Shown: piece by piece, positions 35,589 to 44,721 of the stretch
Position numbering within the stretch: the first letter of the stretch is position 1
Layout of the letters: the number at the start of each line of letters is the position of its first letter
Assembly: GCA_900547455.1 (NCBI GenBank)
Contig: URGV01000009.1
Coordinates: 1-64,000 of the forward strand
Reading direction: 5' to 3'
Length of the DNA: 64,000 bases
Source: an uncultured Oscillospiraceae bacterium
GTDB lineage: Bacteria > Bacillota > Clostridia > Oscillospirales > Ruminococcaceae
Made by a program: the position numbers and the translations under genes
Notes under the pieces: generated by a model
Told to the model about the DNA's origin: nothing
Seen by the model: the letters and a program-made list of their open reading frames with translations, nothing else
Databases searched by the model: none

Positions 35589-35613
35589 TTGTTTTCCTCC
35601 TCTCGGCCTTTGC

Positions 35614-35889
35614 TTAGTTGCCGGATTTCTTGGCGCCGGCGTGGCCTCTATAGGTTCTTGTAGGAGCAAATTCTCCCAGCTTGTGGCCAACCATATCCTC
35701 GGTTACATAGACCGGAACATGCTTGCGGCCGTCATGAACTGCAAAAGTGTGTCCAACAAAGTCAGGGAAGATGGTGGAGGAGCGGCTCCAGGTTTTCAGA
35801 ACTCTCTTTTCACCGGCTTCGTTCATTTCCCTAACTCTTTTGAGCAGGACTGGCTGGACAAAAGGTCCTTTTTTAATACTTCTACCCAT
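35614..35889 (-). CDS. rpsS: 30S ribosomal protein S19
   Basis: A 91-residue S19 ([59 protein letters not shown]). Confidence 0.97.
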   Translation of the reverse strand: MGRSIKKGPFVQPVLLKRVREMNEAGEKRVLKTWSRSSTIFPDFVGHTFAVHDGRKHVPVYVTEDMVGHKLGEFAPTRTYRGHAGAKKSGN

Positions 35890-35913
35890 TAGTGCGTCTC
35901 CTTTCAGCCTGCA

Positions 35914-36747
35914 TTACTTGTCGTTGCGGCGTTTGACAATATACTTGTCGGAGCGGTTGCTCTTCTTTCTGGTCTTATAGCCAAGAGCAGGTTTGCCCCA
36001 AGGAGTAACAGGGCCTGGACGGCCGACTGGGGATTTACCTTCACCACCACCGTGCGGATGGTCGCATGGGTTCATAACGGAACCGCGTACGGTTGGTCTC
36101 CAACCCATGTGGCGTTTACGGCCAGCTTTACCGATCGATACGTTTTCATGGTCGATGTTGCCTACCTGGCCAACGGTTGCCATGCAGGTTACCGGAACGT
36201 TTCTCAGCTCGCCGGATGGCAGTCTGATCAGCGCCATGTTGCCTTCTTTTGCCATCAGCTGAGCCATGATGCCGGCTGCGCGCGCAAGCTGTGCGCCCTT
36301 GCCTGGGTAAAGCTCAACGTTGTGAATGAAGGTACCAACCGGGATGTTGGTCAGCGGCAGAGCGTTGCCGGTCTTGATGTCTGCGTTAGCGCCAGACTCG
36401 ATAACATCGCCGACCTTCAGGCCGTTTGGAGCGATGATGTATCTCTTCTCGCCGTCCTCGTACTGAACCAGCGCGATGTGAGCGGAGCGGTTCGGGTCGT
36501 ACTCCAGAGTGAGTACGGTTGCAGGCATGTCTACCTTGTTGCGTTTAAAATCAATGATGCGGTATTTTCTTCTGTTGCCGCCGCCACGGTGGCGAACAGT
36601 GATTCTACCGTAGCTGTTACGTCCTGAATTCTTTTTCAGCGGAGCCAGCAGGCTTCTTTCAGGAGCAACCTTGGACAGTTCGGAGTAGTCAGTGGTTGTC
36701 ATCTGACGTCTGCCGGATGTCGTTGGCTTATAGAATTTAATAGCCAT
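35914..36747 (-). CDS. rplB: 50S ribosomal protein L2
   Basis: A 277-residue L2 ([40 protein letters not shown]). The peptidyl-transferase-proximal loop [19 protein letters not shown] contains the conserved His. Confidence 0.98.
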   Translation of the reverse strand: MAIKFYKPTTSGRRQMTTTDYSELSKVAPERSLLAPLKKNSGRNSYGRITVRHRGGGNRRKYRIIDFKRNKVDMPATVLTLEYDPNRSAHIALVQYEDGEKRYIIAPNGLKVGDVIESGANADIKTGNALPLTNIPVGTFIHNVELYPGKGAQLARAAGIMAQLMAKEGNMALIRLPSGELRNVPVTCMATVGQVGNIDHENVSIGKAGRKRHMGWRPTVRGSVMNPCDHPHGGGEGKSPVGRPGPVTPWGKPALGYKTRKKSNRSDKYIVKRRNDK

Positions 36748-36831
36748 GGTTTCACTCTCCTTTTGGGTTTTCGCGGGACGCTCTCAGGCTGTCCCATACA
36801 TAACTTCTTGGGAGGATTATCCCTTCGGGCA

Positions 36832-37125
36832 TTACATCATGGAATCGAAGAACTCGATGCTCTTGGAATCCTCGGTCAGGGTTACGATGGCTTTTTTCCA
36901 ATCCGGAGTGTAGCCGCCCTTGATGCCCTGGCGTCTATATTTGCCGTTAACGTTGATGGTGTTAACCTTGGCAACCTTTACGCCAAACAGTTCTGCAACT
37001 GCTTTTGCGATTTCGATCTTGTTTGCATCCTTAGCAACCTGAAAGGTGTACTTTTTGTTTGCAATGCCCTGCATGCTAGCCTCGGTGATAACAGGCTTCA
37101 GGATGATATCGTGTGCAGTTTTCAT
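36832..37125 (-). CDS. rplW: 50S ribosomal protein L23
   Basis: A 97-residue L23 at the tunnel exit, docking site for SRP and trigger factor ([40 protein letters not shown]). Overlaps rplD by one base. Confidence 0.96.
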   Translation of the reverse strand: MKTAHDIILKPVITEASMQGIANKKYTFQVAKDANKIEIAKAVAELFGVKVAKVNTINVNGKYRRQGIKGGYTPDWKKAIVTLTEDSKSIEFFDSMM

Positions 37126-37748
37126 TATGCGTACACCTCCTCGATCTTCTCGAGAGCGCTTTTTGCAACAATGAATTTGTCGCAGTTGAGGATGTCATAA
37201 ACATTGATGGTGTTTACCAGCGCGGTCTTGACACCCGGGATGTTGGCTGCGCTCTTGATCAGTTTCTGATCTACCTCTGGCATAACGATAAGCGCTTTCT
37301 TATCGGCGCCGAGTTTGGAAAGCATCTCCACAACGGTCTTGGTCTTGTAATCCTCAACCGCGATGTTGTCTACAACAATCAGGTCGTTGTCGGCAACCTT
37401 GGTGGAAAATGCGGATTTCAGTGCCAGTCTCTTAACTTTCTTTGGCAGGGTGTAGCTGTAGTCTCTTGGCTTCGGACCCAGCGCGATACCGCCGTGTGTC
37501 CACTGTGGAGCTCTGGTGGAGCCCTGTCTTGCACGGCCTGTACCCTTCTGCTTCCATGGTTTGCGGCCGCCGCCGGAAACCTCGGAACGGGTGAGGGTGG
37601 ACTGTGTGCCCTGACGCTGGTTTGCCAGATAGTTGACTACCGCAGCGTGCATAACGGAAGTGTTCGGTTCAATTCCGAAGATGGCATCGGAGAGGGTCAT
37701 TTCACCAACGCTCTTGCCGGTCATATCAAATACAGTAACCTGTGGCAT
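37125..37748 (-). CDS. rplD: 50S ribosomal protein L4
   Basis: A 207-residue L4 ([40 protein letters not shown] in the tunnel loop). In E. coli L4 regulates the S10 operon; whether the long leader here responds to L4 is unknown. Confidence 0.97.
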   Translation of the reverse strand: MPQVTVFDMTGKSVGEMTLSDAIFGIEPNTSVMHAAVVNYLANQRQGTQSTLTRSEVSGGGRKPWKQKGTGRARQGSTRAPQWTHGGIALGPKPRDYSYTLPKKVKRLALKSAFSTKVADNDLIVVDNIAVEDYKTKTVVEMLSKLGADKKALIVMPEVDQKLIKSAANIPGVKTALVNTINVYDILNCDKFIVAKSALEKIEEVYA

Positions 37749-37765
37749 CGTGTTTCCTCCTTTCC

Positions 37766-38401
37766 TTAGGCCATCTTAACGCTGTCAGTGATGTAGACTA
37801 CGCCGTTTTTAGCTCCCGGAATAGCACCCTTGATCGCGATAAGATTGTTTTCAACGTCGACTTTAACGATTTCGAGGTTCTGAACTGTAACTCTTTCAGC
37901 GCCCATGTGGCCTGGAAGACGTTTGCCCTTGAATACGCGGGACGGGTCGGAGCAAGCGCCGTTGGAGCCTGCGTGTCTGGCAACCGGGCCGGTACCGTGG
38001 GTCTCTTTAAGTCTGTGGTTGCCGTAGCGTTTGATTGTGCCGGCGTAACCTTTACCCTTGGAAGTGCCGCAGACGTCGACCTTGTCGCCGTTTGCAAAGA
38101 CGTCAGCTTTGATCAGGTCGCCTACATTCAGGGCGGCGCAATCGTCCAGTCTGAACTCTCTGAGCACTTTCTTCATGGCAACATCGCTCTTTGCGAAGTG
38201 ACCCTGAAGAGGTTTGTTTACATGTTTGCTTGTGACCTCGCCAAAACCGATCTGCACGGCTTCGTAACCGTCGTTTTCGATTGTCTTTTTCTGAACGACG
38301 ACACAAGGGCCAGCTTCCACTACGGTGACGGGAATGAACTTACCATTCTCGTCGAAAAGCTGTGTCATGCCCAGCTTTCTGCCTACGATGCATTTTTGCA
38401 T
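37766..38401 (-). CDS. rplC: 50S ribosomal protein L3
   Basis: A 211-residue L3 ([60 protein letters not shown]). A 141-base gap to rpsJ contains short hairpins but no terminator with a T run. Confidence 0.97.
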   Translation of the reverse strand: MQKCIVGRKLGMTQLFDENGKFIPVTVVEAGPCVVVQKKTIENDGYEAVQIGFGEVTSKHVNKPLQGHFAKSDVAMKKVLREFRLDDCAALNVGDLIKADVFANGDKVDVCGTSKGKGYAGTIKRYGNHRLKETHGTGPVARHAGSNGACSDPSRVFKGKRLPGHMGAERVTVQNLEIVKVDVENNLIAIKGAIPGAKNGVVYITDSVKMA

Positions 38402-38542
38402 TGTATATACCTCCTATTGGTTATTGGTTGGCAGCTTTGCGCTGTCAACATTACCTTTGCAGACAAGCCTCTCTTCTTTTCGGAAGAGCGCCGGAAAACC
38501 TGGAATTCCGGTTCTCCTAAATTTCAGTGGAAAGCTTTAAGA

Positions 38543-38854
38543 TTAAAGCTTTACTTCGATTTCTACGCCTGCAGGGAGCTCAAGACTCTTGAGAGCCTCA
38601 ACAGTTTTCTGTGTTGGTCTCAGTACGTCAATGAGTCTTTTGTGGGTTCTCATCTCAAACTGTTCGCGGGAATCCTTGTCCTTGTGGACAGCACGCAGGA
38701 TGGTGATTACCTCTTTCTCGGTTGGCAGCGGAATAGGGCCGGACACGCGAGCGCCTGTTCTGGTTACCACCTCAACGATTTTTGCTGCGGAAGAGTCTAC
38801 CAACTGATAATCGAAACCCTTCAGTCTGATTCTGATTTTTTCTTTGACTGCCAC
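38543..38854 (-). CDS. rpsJ: 30S ribosomal protein S10
   Basis: A 103-residue S10 ([60 protein letters not shown]), also NusE in antitermination complexes. First gene of the superoperon; no tuf, fusA or rpsL precedes it in this window. TAAGGAGGCGATG marks the start. Confidence 0.97.
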   Translation of the reverse strand: MAVKEKIRIRLKGFDYQLVDSSAAKIVEVVTRTGARVSGPIPLPTEKEVITILRAVHKDKDSREQFEMRTHKRLIDVLRPTQKTVEALKSLELPAGVEIEVKL

Positions 38855-39031
38855 ATCATCGCCTCCTTAAAGCATTTTCTTGAGTGGGACGACGTCTTTT
38901 GCAGCCGCCTGTTTTCCCCGGCTTCCACAAGGCCGGCAAGGAAAACGTTTGTCTGCCAACACCTGATGTTGTTTCCTTCGCGAGCGTTTCTATATTGAAC
39001 ACGCTTCCGCGTGTTTCCTGATTTTCTAAAC

Positions 39032-39068
39032 AAAAAATCGGGCAAACTGCTAAAACGCAGCTTTACCC
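39032..39068 (-). terminator. Intrinsic terminator inside the S10 operon leader
   Basis: In the leader, GGGTAAAGCTGC pairs with GCAGTTTGCCC (11 bp, one bulged G, one G-U), followed by GATTTTTTG. It lies about 180 bases before rpsJ. Just upstream GACAA-ATAGC-GAAA-GCTGT-GA-TTGTC forms a second hairpin (39078-39103). The pair looks like an attenuator. Confidence 0.7.
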
Positions 39069-39234
39069 GGGACTTTAGACAATCACAGCTTTCGCTATTT
39101 GTCACGACTGAAACTCTTTGCAGAGTGTTATAAAGCCGCCCGGTTTAAAATCGGACATACTCGGCGGAAATTCCCTATCGCACTGGATAGCAACCTCCCG
39201 CTTCAACGCATATCTTGTGCAGTCACGCTTAATT

Positions 39235-39263
39235 ATAATACAACAGATCGGCCCGATTTGCAA
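39235..39263 (-). promoter_or_regulatory. Sigma-A promoter of the ribosomal superoperon
   Basis: TTGCAA and TATTAT are 17 bases apart on the minus strand; an overlapping TATAAT sits 3 bases downstream. Transcription would start near 39227, giving a leader of about 370 bases. Confidence 0.7.
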
Positions 39264-39379
39264 GTGTTTTTTGCGTTTTTTTGCCCATTTTTTTCAATTC
39301 TAACATTTCGTTCATTTAAAAGAATTTTGCGTTAAGTTTCTGTTAAAGATGCACAACATCATCTGTTCCCACCTAAAAA

Positions 39380-39425
39380 CACAACCCCTGCGGAGCGCCT
39401 GATCAGAGCGCCCCGCAGGGGTGTG
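39380..39425 (-). terminator. Terminator of grdC-grdD
   Basis: A long stem (ACACCCCTGCGG...CCGCAGGGGTTGT on the minus strand, with inner GCGCTCTGATCAGGCGC) is followed by GTTTTTA. It lies 75 bases after grdD. Confidence 0.88.
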
Positions 39426-39499
39426 CCTGTAACGATTAAAAAGAATGAAAAAGCTTTATGCGGGCTGTATTGTAACGATTTCTTCCTTTGCTTTTTCGC

Positions 39500-40648
39500 T
39501 TAGGAAATATAGCCAGCAGCTTTCAGAATCTCGACAGCTTTGTCGTGATTTGCCTCGGACATCATAACCAAAGGTCCGGTGCAGCCCATGCCACTCTCAG
39601 CATAGATCTTTGCTTTCCAGAGCGCCTGAACAGCATCCTCCAGGTCCATAACCTCGATACCAGCGATGGACGCGGTGACAACTTCCTTCGGTGGGCACTC
39701 TACAACTTCTTCAGAAGCTTCTTTCTTGACTGGTTTATGAGCAGCAATGATCTTCTCCAGACCAGCCTTCTTAGCATCCTCGTACTCTTTCTTGGCAATC
39801 TCACGATAATTGTTCTTTACCAGAGTCGCAGCATATTCCATTGCGTTTGCCAGAACCGGAGCACCAGAAGCACGGGAAACGATCATAACCAGACGGTCAT
39901 AACCTTCGCCGATACCCGGGCCATAACCGTAGCCAACAGCCTCGTAGCTGCCGCCGGTGCAGTAGGAAGACATCATCTTCATCAGAATGTTGCCGGTAAG
40001 AGAATCGGTAACCATAACGTCGCAGGCACCAACCAGCAGGTCGTTGCCTCTCATGACGCAGCCGCCGTCTGCACGGGAAGATTCTGCGAAGTGGATGTCA
40101 TAACCGTTCGCCTGAAGCTCCTTGAGCGCGCCCTCGCACTGTCTGGCGCCATCAACGTTCAGGATGCCGACGGTTGGATTTTTGATACCGCAAGCTTTCG
40201 CGGTGATGATGCCGGCGATGGTGTTGCGGATCATCGCTTCGATTCTCTCCGCAGCAGAAGTGCCGGTAGTGTTGGCGATAAACATCTGTCTGCCTTTACC
40301 AGGAGTGATAACGCGGCCTACAGTGGAAACGCCGATCGGGAATGGATAGTGCATGGTGACGCAGCCGTCAATGTCGCCGCTGTCCAGCATCTTCTCCATC
40401 TCTTTGTACATTTCATCTTCGTCCGAAACCTTAACGGTGTTGAACTTTTCATTTTCAGCAGTGCCGATGAGGGTAACATCAACACCTCTGTCAGCAGCCA
40501 GGACAGCCGCTTCGACAGAGTTTGCCTCGCCATGCTCGCTTCCCAGACCAGTTACAGCGATTCTTGGACGCGCTCCAAAGGAGCCGGTTTCCAGACCGTT
40601 GGCAATGTCCATGAAGGTCTTGGCAATCATTTTTTCGATCTGTGCCAT
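39500..40648 (-). CDS. grdD: Glycine reductase complex component C, alpha subunit
   Basis: A 382-residue GrdD. With GrdC it converts the Se-carboxymethyl group on GrdA to acetyl phosphate. The protein belongs to the PlsX/phosphate-acetyltransferase-like group (IAVTGLGSEHGEANSVEAAV, TVGILNVDGARQCEGALKEL, SLTGNILMKMMSSYCTGGSY). The C-terminal ESGMGCTGPLVMMSEANHDK holds the Cys expected in GrdD. 50 bases downstream of grdC, same transcript. Confidence 0.94.
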   Translation of the reverse strand: MAQIEKMIAKTFMDIANGLETGSFGARPRIAVTGLGSEHGEANSVEAAVLAADRGVDVTLIGTAENEKFNTVKVSDEDEMYKEMEKMLDSGDIDGCVTMHYPFPIGVSTVGRVITPGKGRQMFIANTTGTSAAERIEAMIRNTIAGIITAKACGIKNPTVGILNVDGARQCEGALKELQANGYDIHFAESSRADGGCVMRGNDLLVGACDVMVTDSLTGNILMKMMSSYCTGGSYEAVGYGYGPGIGEGYDRLVMIVSRASGAPVLANAMEYAATLVKNNYREIAKKEYEDAKKAGLEKIIAAHKPVKKEASEEVVECPPKEVVTASIAGIEVMDLEDAVQALWKAKIYAESGMGCTGPLVMMSEANHDKAVEILKAAGYIS

Positions 40649-40698
40649 AATGATCTCCTCATTCCTTTCAGTTTACAGCGTGCAGAACAGCTGCAAAA

Positions 40699-42246
40699 TT
40701 ATTCTTCTTCAGCAGCGACCAGCAGGGAGGCAGCGAAGTCTTTCATTGCCTTGCCGATCAGGCTCTTGATCTGCTCTTCAGATACAGCAGCTTCTTCTGT
40801 CTTGCCGGAGTTCTTGGTGATCATTACGGATACGCCGTCAAACAGGTTGGTCATACGGCCAAGGAACAGGGAGCCCTTACCGATGATCATGGCTCTGTTT
40901 ACTTTGCCAGCCAGGATGTCGTCGCGGCAAACGCCGATGTACGGAACACCAGATGGAATATGGCCCTGAGTTGGAGCCCATCCAACCATACCGTGCTCAG
41001 CCGGGAAGGTAGCCAGATCTTTCTTCTCCAGCTCGCCTCTCTTAACGCCCAGAGCAGCGATCATCTTGTAGTTAGCAAGCGGAACGTCGCCGGCGCCGGC
41101 AGGTTTGGTGATATCTGGGTTCTGCATCTCCGCAGAGTATTTGTCAACGTCGGTGATCTTCAGGCCAGCAGCATCCAGAGGATTGGTTACCAGCGAGGAG
41201 ATTACGTTCTGTGGAGCGGAGCCGGTGCCAACAGTGTGGCGGCCAACATGCTCGGTCTCAACTTCTGGGTTAACGCCATCGTTTTCGCCCAGCAGAACTG
41301 CGAAACCGCCGATCATGTCTTCGAGGATCGGCAGGCCTTTCTTAACGTGGTCCTTACCGTTCATGCCCAGCTTCGCGGTGCAGCCGCCAGCTACTACTAC
41401 AACATGTTTGTAGGTGCCAGCTTTTACCAGAGAAGCAGCGCTGATGAATGCATGGGTTGGGCCAGCGCAGAAGCCACGGGTGTCGCTTCCGGTTGCATTG
41501 TTCAGGCCAGCAATCTCAGCAGCAGCTTTTGCGAAGTTGCCGCCGCCGCGCTGGTTCATATCGCCGCAGGCTTCCTCGCAGCAGTCGATGACGTAGTCGA
41601 TCTCGTTCTTATCGATACCGGTTACGCGGATCAGGTGCAGCAGGGACAGGACAGCGGAAGCTTTGGTAACCATGTTCTCCAGCATGGTGTGAGCGGACAG
41701 GTTCGGGTCAACGTCGTGCGCTCTCTTGACAAAACCAACGGTCTTGCCATTGTATACCAGTGGCTCAGCATGCTCGTCGTTTACAAAGTGCTCAATTTCG
41801 GAGTGGTCAACACCCTCGTGAATTCTTGCAACGATGGACTCGTCGATAACTGGGTTTGCAACAAATCTGTCTTTGACCTCAGCAACGAATTCCTTGTCCA
41901 GCATGACCAGCTCAAAAACGTCTACGCACTGCATCAGCATGTAGAACTCGTCCTCAGGCATGATCTCGCCGTATTTACCGGTTCTCTGGTTCATGCCTTC
42001 AACGGTGGTGTCTACCCATGGCTGTGGATATTTTGCCAGCTCGTCTGGATGCATGTTGCCGATGTAGGTCTGGTTTGGCAGATAAGCCAGAGCCTGCTCA
42101 TAGGTTCTGATATGGTTCGGCAGCTCTTTGAGGTACTCGGAACCCGGATTGACAACCTTCTCGGTGGTCTGGGTAGTACCGTTTTCCATTACCATGTCTG
42201 GTGTATGGGCAAGGATATAGCTTGCACCTTTAATTACACTGTTCAT
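40699..42246 (-). CDS. grdC: Glycine reductase complex component C, beta subunit
   Basis: A 515-residue GrdC, a thiolase-fold (FabH-like) protein that takes the carboxymethyl group from GrdA and, with GrdD, yields acetyl phosphate. FabH-like blocks include GFCAGPTHAFISAASLV and VVVAGGCTAKLGMNGKDHVK; GMVGWAPTQGHIPSGVPYIG is near the C-terminus. ATG 42246 gives the family start MNSVIKGASYILAHTPDMV; the six residues upstream are not needed. A promoter and a terminator separate it from grdA. Confidence 0.94.
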   Translation of the reverse strand: MNSVIKGASYILAHTPDMVMENGTTQTTEKVVNPGSEYLKELPNHIRTYEQALAYLPNQTYIGNMHPDELAKYPQPWVDTTVEGMNQRTGKYGEIMPEDEFYMLMQCVDVFELVMLDKEFVAEVKDRFVANPVIDESIVARIHEGVDHSEIEHFVNDEHAEPLVYNGKTVGFVKRAHDVDPNLSAHTMLENMVTKASAVLSLLHLIRVTGIDKNEIDYVIDCCEEACGDMNQRGGGNFAKAAAEIAGLNNATGSDTRGFCAGPTHAFISAASLVKAGTYKHVVVVAGGCTAKLGMNGKDHVKKGLPILEDMIGGFAVLLGENDGVNPEVETEHVGRHTVGTGSAPQNVISSLVTNPLDAAGLKITDVDKYSAEMQNPDITKPAGAGDVPLANYKMIAALGVKRGELEKKDLATFPAEHGMVGWAPTQGHIPSGVPYIGVCRDDILAGKVNRAMIIGKGSLFLGRMTNLFDGVSVMITKNSGKTEEAAVSEEQIKSLIGKAMKDFAASLLVAAEEE

Positions 42247-42348
42247 TGCAGTCACGCCTCTCATTCATTGTGATGAATTTTGTTTTGTTCTAAGGGATTT
42301 CCCCACAGGACCCGCTTTTTCTGTAAGGAGGACAAGCCCTGTAAAATC

Positions 42349-42377
42349 AGTATACACGAAAACCGGCGGGTTGTCAT
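42349..42377 (-). promoter_or_regulatory. Sigma-A promoter of grdC-grdD
   Basis: ATGACA and TATACT are 17 bases apart on the minus strand, about 100 bases before grdC and after the grdA terminator. The gap 42247-42559 holds nothing else recognisable. Confidence 0.6.
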
Positions 42378-42509
42378 GGGGATTTCAGGAATTCTGCTTT
42401 TTCTACACAACGGCACACCTTTTCCTGTTCATTTTGCTAGGCATTTTGTCATCCCGGACAACAGAAAAGGTATTTTCCCATCTTGCAGAAAAAGAGAAAA
42501 TAGGTGGTG

Positions 42510-42550
42510 CGGCACATGGTGATACATCACCACATCACCACACCACCTAT
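42510..42550 (-). terminator. Terminator after grdA
   Basis: ATAGGTGGTG pairs with CACCACCTAT, with an inner GGTGATGTATCACC hairpin; TTTCTCTTTTTC follows on the minus strand. Readthrough into grdC would be partial. Confidence 0.75.
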
Positions 42551-42559
42551 CACTTCGGT

Positions 42560-43033
42560 TTAGAGGTATTTGCAGTAATCGTTGCGGATAGCGCTCATCT
42601 CGGAAACGATGTCGTCTACATCCAGAACCATTTCCATCATACCTACCTGCTCATCATAAACAGCCGGGTCGACTTCTGCTTTGATTTCTGGCTCGCAAAT
42701 GTGATATACTGTGAGTCCTAACTGAACTCCTGTCAATGGACCTGCAAAAGTTGGGTCGCCGTTGGTTACAGTTTCTGCAGCCAGACCAGCGCCTTCGCCC
42801 TCAGCAGCACCCAGCAGAACAACTACGTTCTCTGGACCATACTGATCCGCGAAATCTTTAACTCTCTTCTGATTTTCCAAATCCATTGCACCAGCAGCGG
42901 TTCAGACAAAGCATTCTGTAGCGGAGTACACTACGTCAGCGCCAGCAGTTTTCGCGCAAGCTTCAATTGCTGGGCCTGGAACGCCGTCCCTGTCGCCGAT
43001 GATGATAACTTTTTTACCATTCAAAAGGCTCAT
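42560..43033 (-). CDS. grdA: Glycine reductase selenoprotein A (UGA = selenocysteine 44)
   Basis: A 157-residue selenoprotein, the carrier of the carboxymethyl group between components B and C. Reading from ATG 43033 gives [20 protein letters not shown] and reaches TGA at 42902-42904 in the motif [15 protein letters not shown], exactly where GrdA proteins have selenocysteine. The frame then continues to TAA at 42560. Without recoding the gene would look like two fragments. AAGGAGGAATTGTC precedes the ATG. The neighbouring Cys41 is the usual partner of Sec44 (CxxU), reduced by the thioredoxin encoded upstream. Confidence 0.96.
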
Positions 43034-43181
43034 GACAATTCCTCCTTATTTCTTTCTCCGGCGAACCGAATCACCGGTTTATCAAAACAGCCTTATGCTG
43101 TCTTGGTTAATAGTAGTGTGCCGTTTCCTGTTTGCTATGCATCAGGAGCGCGGCGTCAATTGCTCGGAATAACCCGAACAA

Positions 43182-43508
43182 TTACATGTTGACGTATTTC
43201 TCAACCAGAGCAGTGATAGAATCCTGGGTGCACTCGTCTTTAACCAGCGCTTCTACCTGTTTGCCATCTTTGTAGATTGCCATAACCGGCAGACCCATAA
43301 CACCCTGTTTGATAGCCAGACGTCTAGCTTTGGTGGTGTTCATTGCACAGAATTTCAGCTTGCTGTCAGCATATTTGTCAGCCAGAGCGTGTACATGCGG
43401 CATCAGAGCAGCACATGGTACGCAACCGTCGCCGTAAAAGTCGATGAAGATATAGCCTTCAGCCTGCTCAACTTCAGCTTCGAAATTTTCTTTAGTCAGT
43501 TCAACCAT
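43182..43508 (-). CDS. trxA: Thioredoxin of the glycine reductase system
   Basis: A 108-residue thioredoxin with the active site GCVPC instead of the common WCGPC. GCVPC is known from Grd-linked thioredoxins of Stickland clostridia. FIDFYGDGCVPCAALMPH and the cis-Pro loop GVMGLPVMAIYKDGK complete the fold. It would reduce oxidised GrdA. Located between trxB and grdA. Confidence 0.95.
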   Translation of the reverse strand: MVELTKENFEAEVEQAEGYIFIDFYGDGCVPCAALMPHVHALADKYADSKLKFCAMNTTKARRLAIKQGVMGLPVMAIYKDGKQVEALVKDECTQDSITALVEKYVNM

Positions 43509-43683
43509 AATTGCAAAATCTCCTTCTTGAAAAGCGGTACATCACCGTATAAAAGGTGCATATGCCATCTTCATATTGATTTTGGAACTTATCCAAAAGC
43601 CGGCTTCAAACTCTCAAAAACCAAAACTTTTGCTTGTCCCTTTGTTTTGAAAAAGAATGGATGACTAAATTAGTCGGGCTAAA

Positions 43684-44625
43684 CTAGTCCTCCAGGCTCT
43701 CTATGTAGCGCTGAGCCTCAGTAACAGCAACCGCACCGTCGCCGCAAGCAGTTACAACCTGACGCAGATGCTTTTCAATAACGTCGCCGGCAGCGAATAC
43801 GCCCGGAACGCTGGTGTGCATGTACTTGTCGGTTACGATGTAACGGTTGTTCATCTCCAGTTTGCCTTCAAACAGCTGGGATTTTGGATCGAAGCCGATG
43901 AATACAAAGATACCGAAGGTACCGTCATCTTCGTCTGCTTTTACTTCTCTGAGCTCGCCGGTCTTGGTGTCCTTGATAATCATCGAAGTTACAACACCGT
44001 CACCTTTGATTTCCTCAACGGTGGAGTTCCACATAAAGTTCATCTTCGGATTTGCGAAAGCTTTCTCCTGAATGGACTTAGCAGCTCTGAGCTCGTCACG
44101 TCTGTGGATGATGGTTACTTTGCGGGCGAATTTAGTGAGGTACATAGCTTCCTCAACTGCAGAGTCGCCGCCGCCTACTACATAGACTTCAAAATCTTCG
44201 AAGAAGTTTGCATCGCAGGTAGCGCAGTAAGAAACGCCTTTGCCGGTGAATTCTTTTTCACCTTTGCAGCCGATCGGACGCGGAGAAGCGCCGGTAGCGA
44301 TAACCAGAGCTTTTGCATAGTAATCGCCGTGGTTGCCCTTCAGGTGTTTGATCTTGCCATCCAGCTCCACGTCAACGATTGTATCGGTAACGCGGTCAGC
44401 GCCGAATTTCTCAACCTGCTTTGTCATTCTTGCGATCAGGGACGGGCCGGATTCTTCCTCCAGGCAGCCTGGATAGTTTTCGATCTCGTTGGTGATAACA
44501 ATCTGTCCGCCGTCTTTCTCGCCTTCAATCAGCAGGGTGTCGATTCTAGAACGGCCAGCGTAAGAAGCGGCAGTCAGACCTGCAGGACCTGCACCTAATA
44601 CGATAATGTCATAAACTTTATCCAT
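43684..44625 (-). CDS. trxB: Thioredoxin reductase
   Basis: A 313-residue low-molecular-weight thioredoxin reductase. FAD-binding GAGPAGLTAASYAGRS; redox-active CATC in GVSYCATCDANFF (about residue 135); NADPH-binding GGGDSAVEEAMYL; C-terminal FAAGDVIEKHLRQVVTACGDG. It passes electrons from NAD(P)H to the GCVPC thioredoxin. A hairpin lies between it and grdB. Confidence 0.96.
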   Translation of the reverse strand: MDKVYDIIVLGAGPAGLTAASYAGRSRIDTLLIEGEKDGGQIVITNEIENYPGCLEEESGPSLIARMTKQVEKFGADRVTDTIVDVELDGKIKHLKGNHGDYYAKALVIATGASPRPIGCKGEKEFTGKGVSYCATCDANFFEDFEVYVVGGGDSAVEEAMYLTKFARKVTIIHRRDELRAAKSIQEKAFANPKMNFMWNSTVEEIKGDGVVTSMIIKDTKTGELREVKADEDDGTFGIFVFIGFDPKSQLFEGKLEMNNRYIVTDKYMHTSVPGVFAAGDVIEKHLRQVVTACGDGAVAVTEAQRYIESLED

Positions 44626-44660
44626 TGTACTCGTCTCCCTATATATATTTTCTCAAAGGC

Positions 44661-44693
44661 GTTGCCGGGGAAAGGGAAATTCCCTTTCCCCAA
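44661..44693 (-). promoter_or_regulatory. Intercistronic hairpin between grdB and trxB
   Basis: GTTGGGGAAAGGGAA and its complement form a strong stem with almost no loop. No long T run follows directly, so it may reduce readthrough or stabilise the upstream mRNA rather than terminate fully. Confidence 0.55.
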
Positions 44694-44721
44694 CAATCCT
44701 TTTAAGAAGCAGATGATTTAA

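Noticed and set aside
42560..42886. grdA and grdB read as pseudogenes or as pairs of separate genes
   Set aside because: The UGA codons fall exactly at the family selenocysteine sites and both flanks match GrdA and GrdB.
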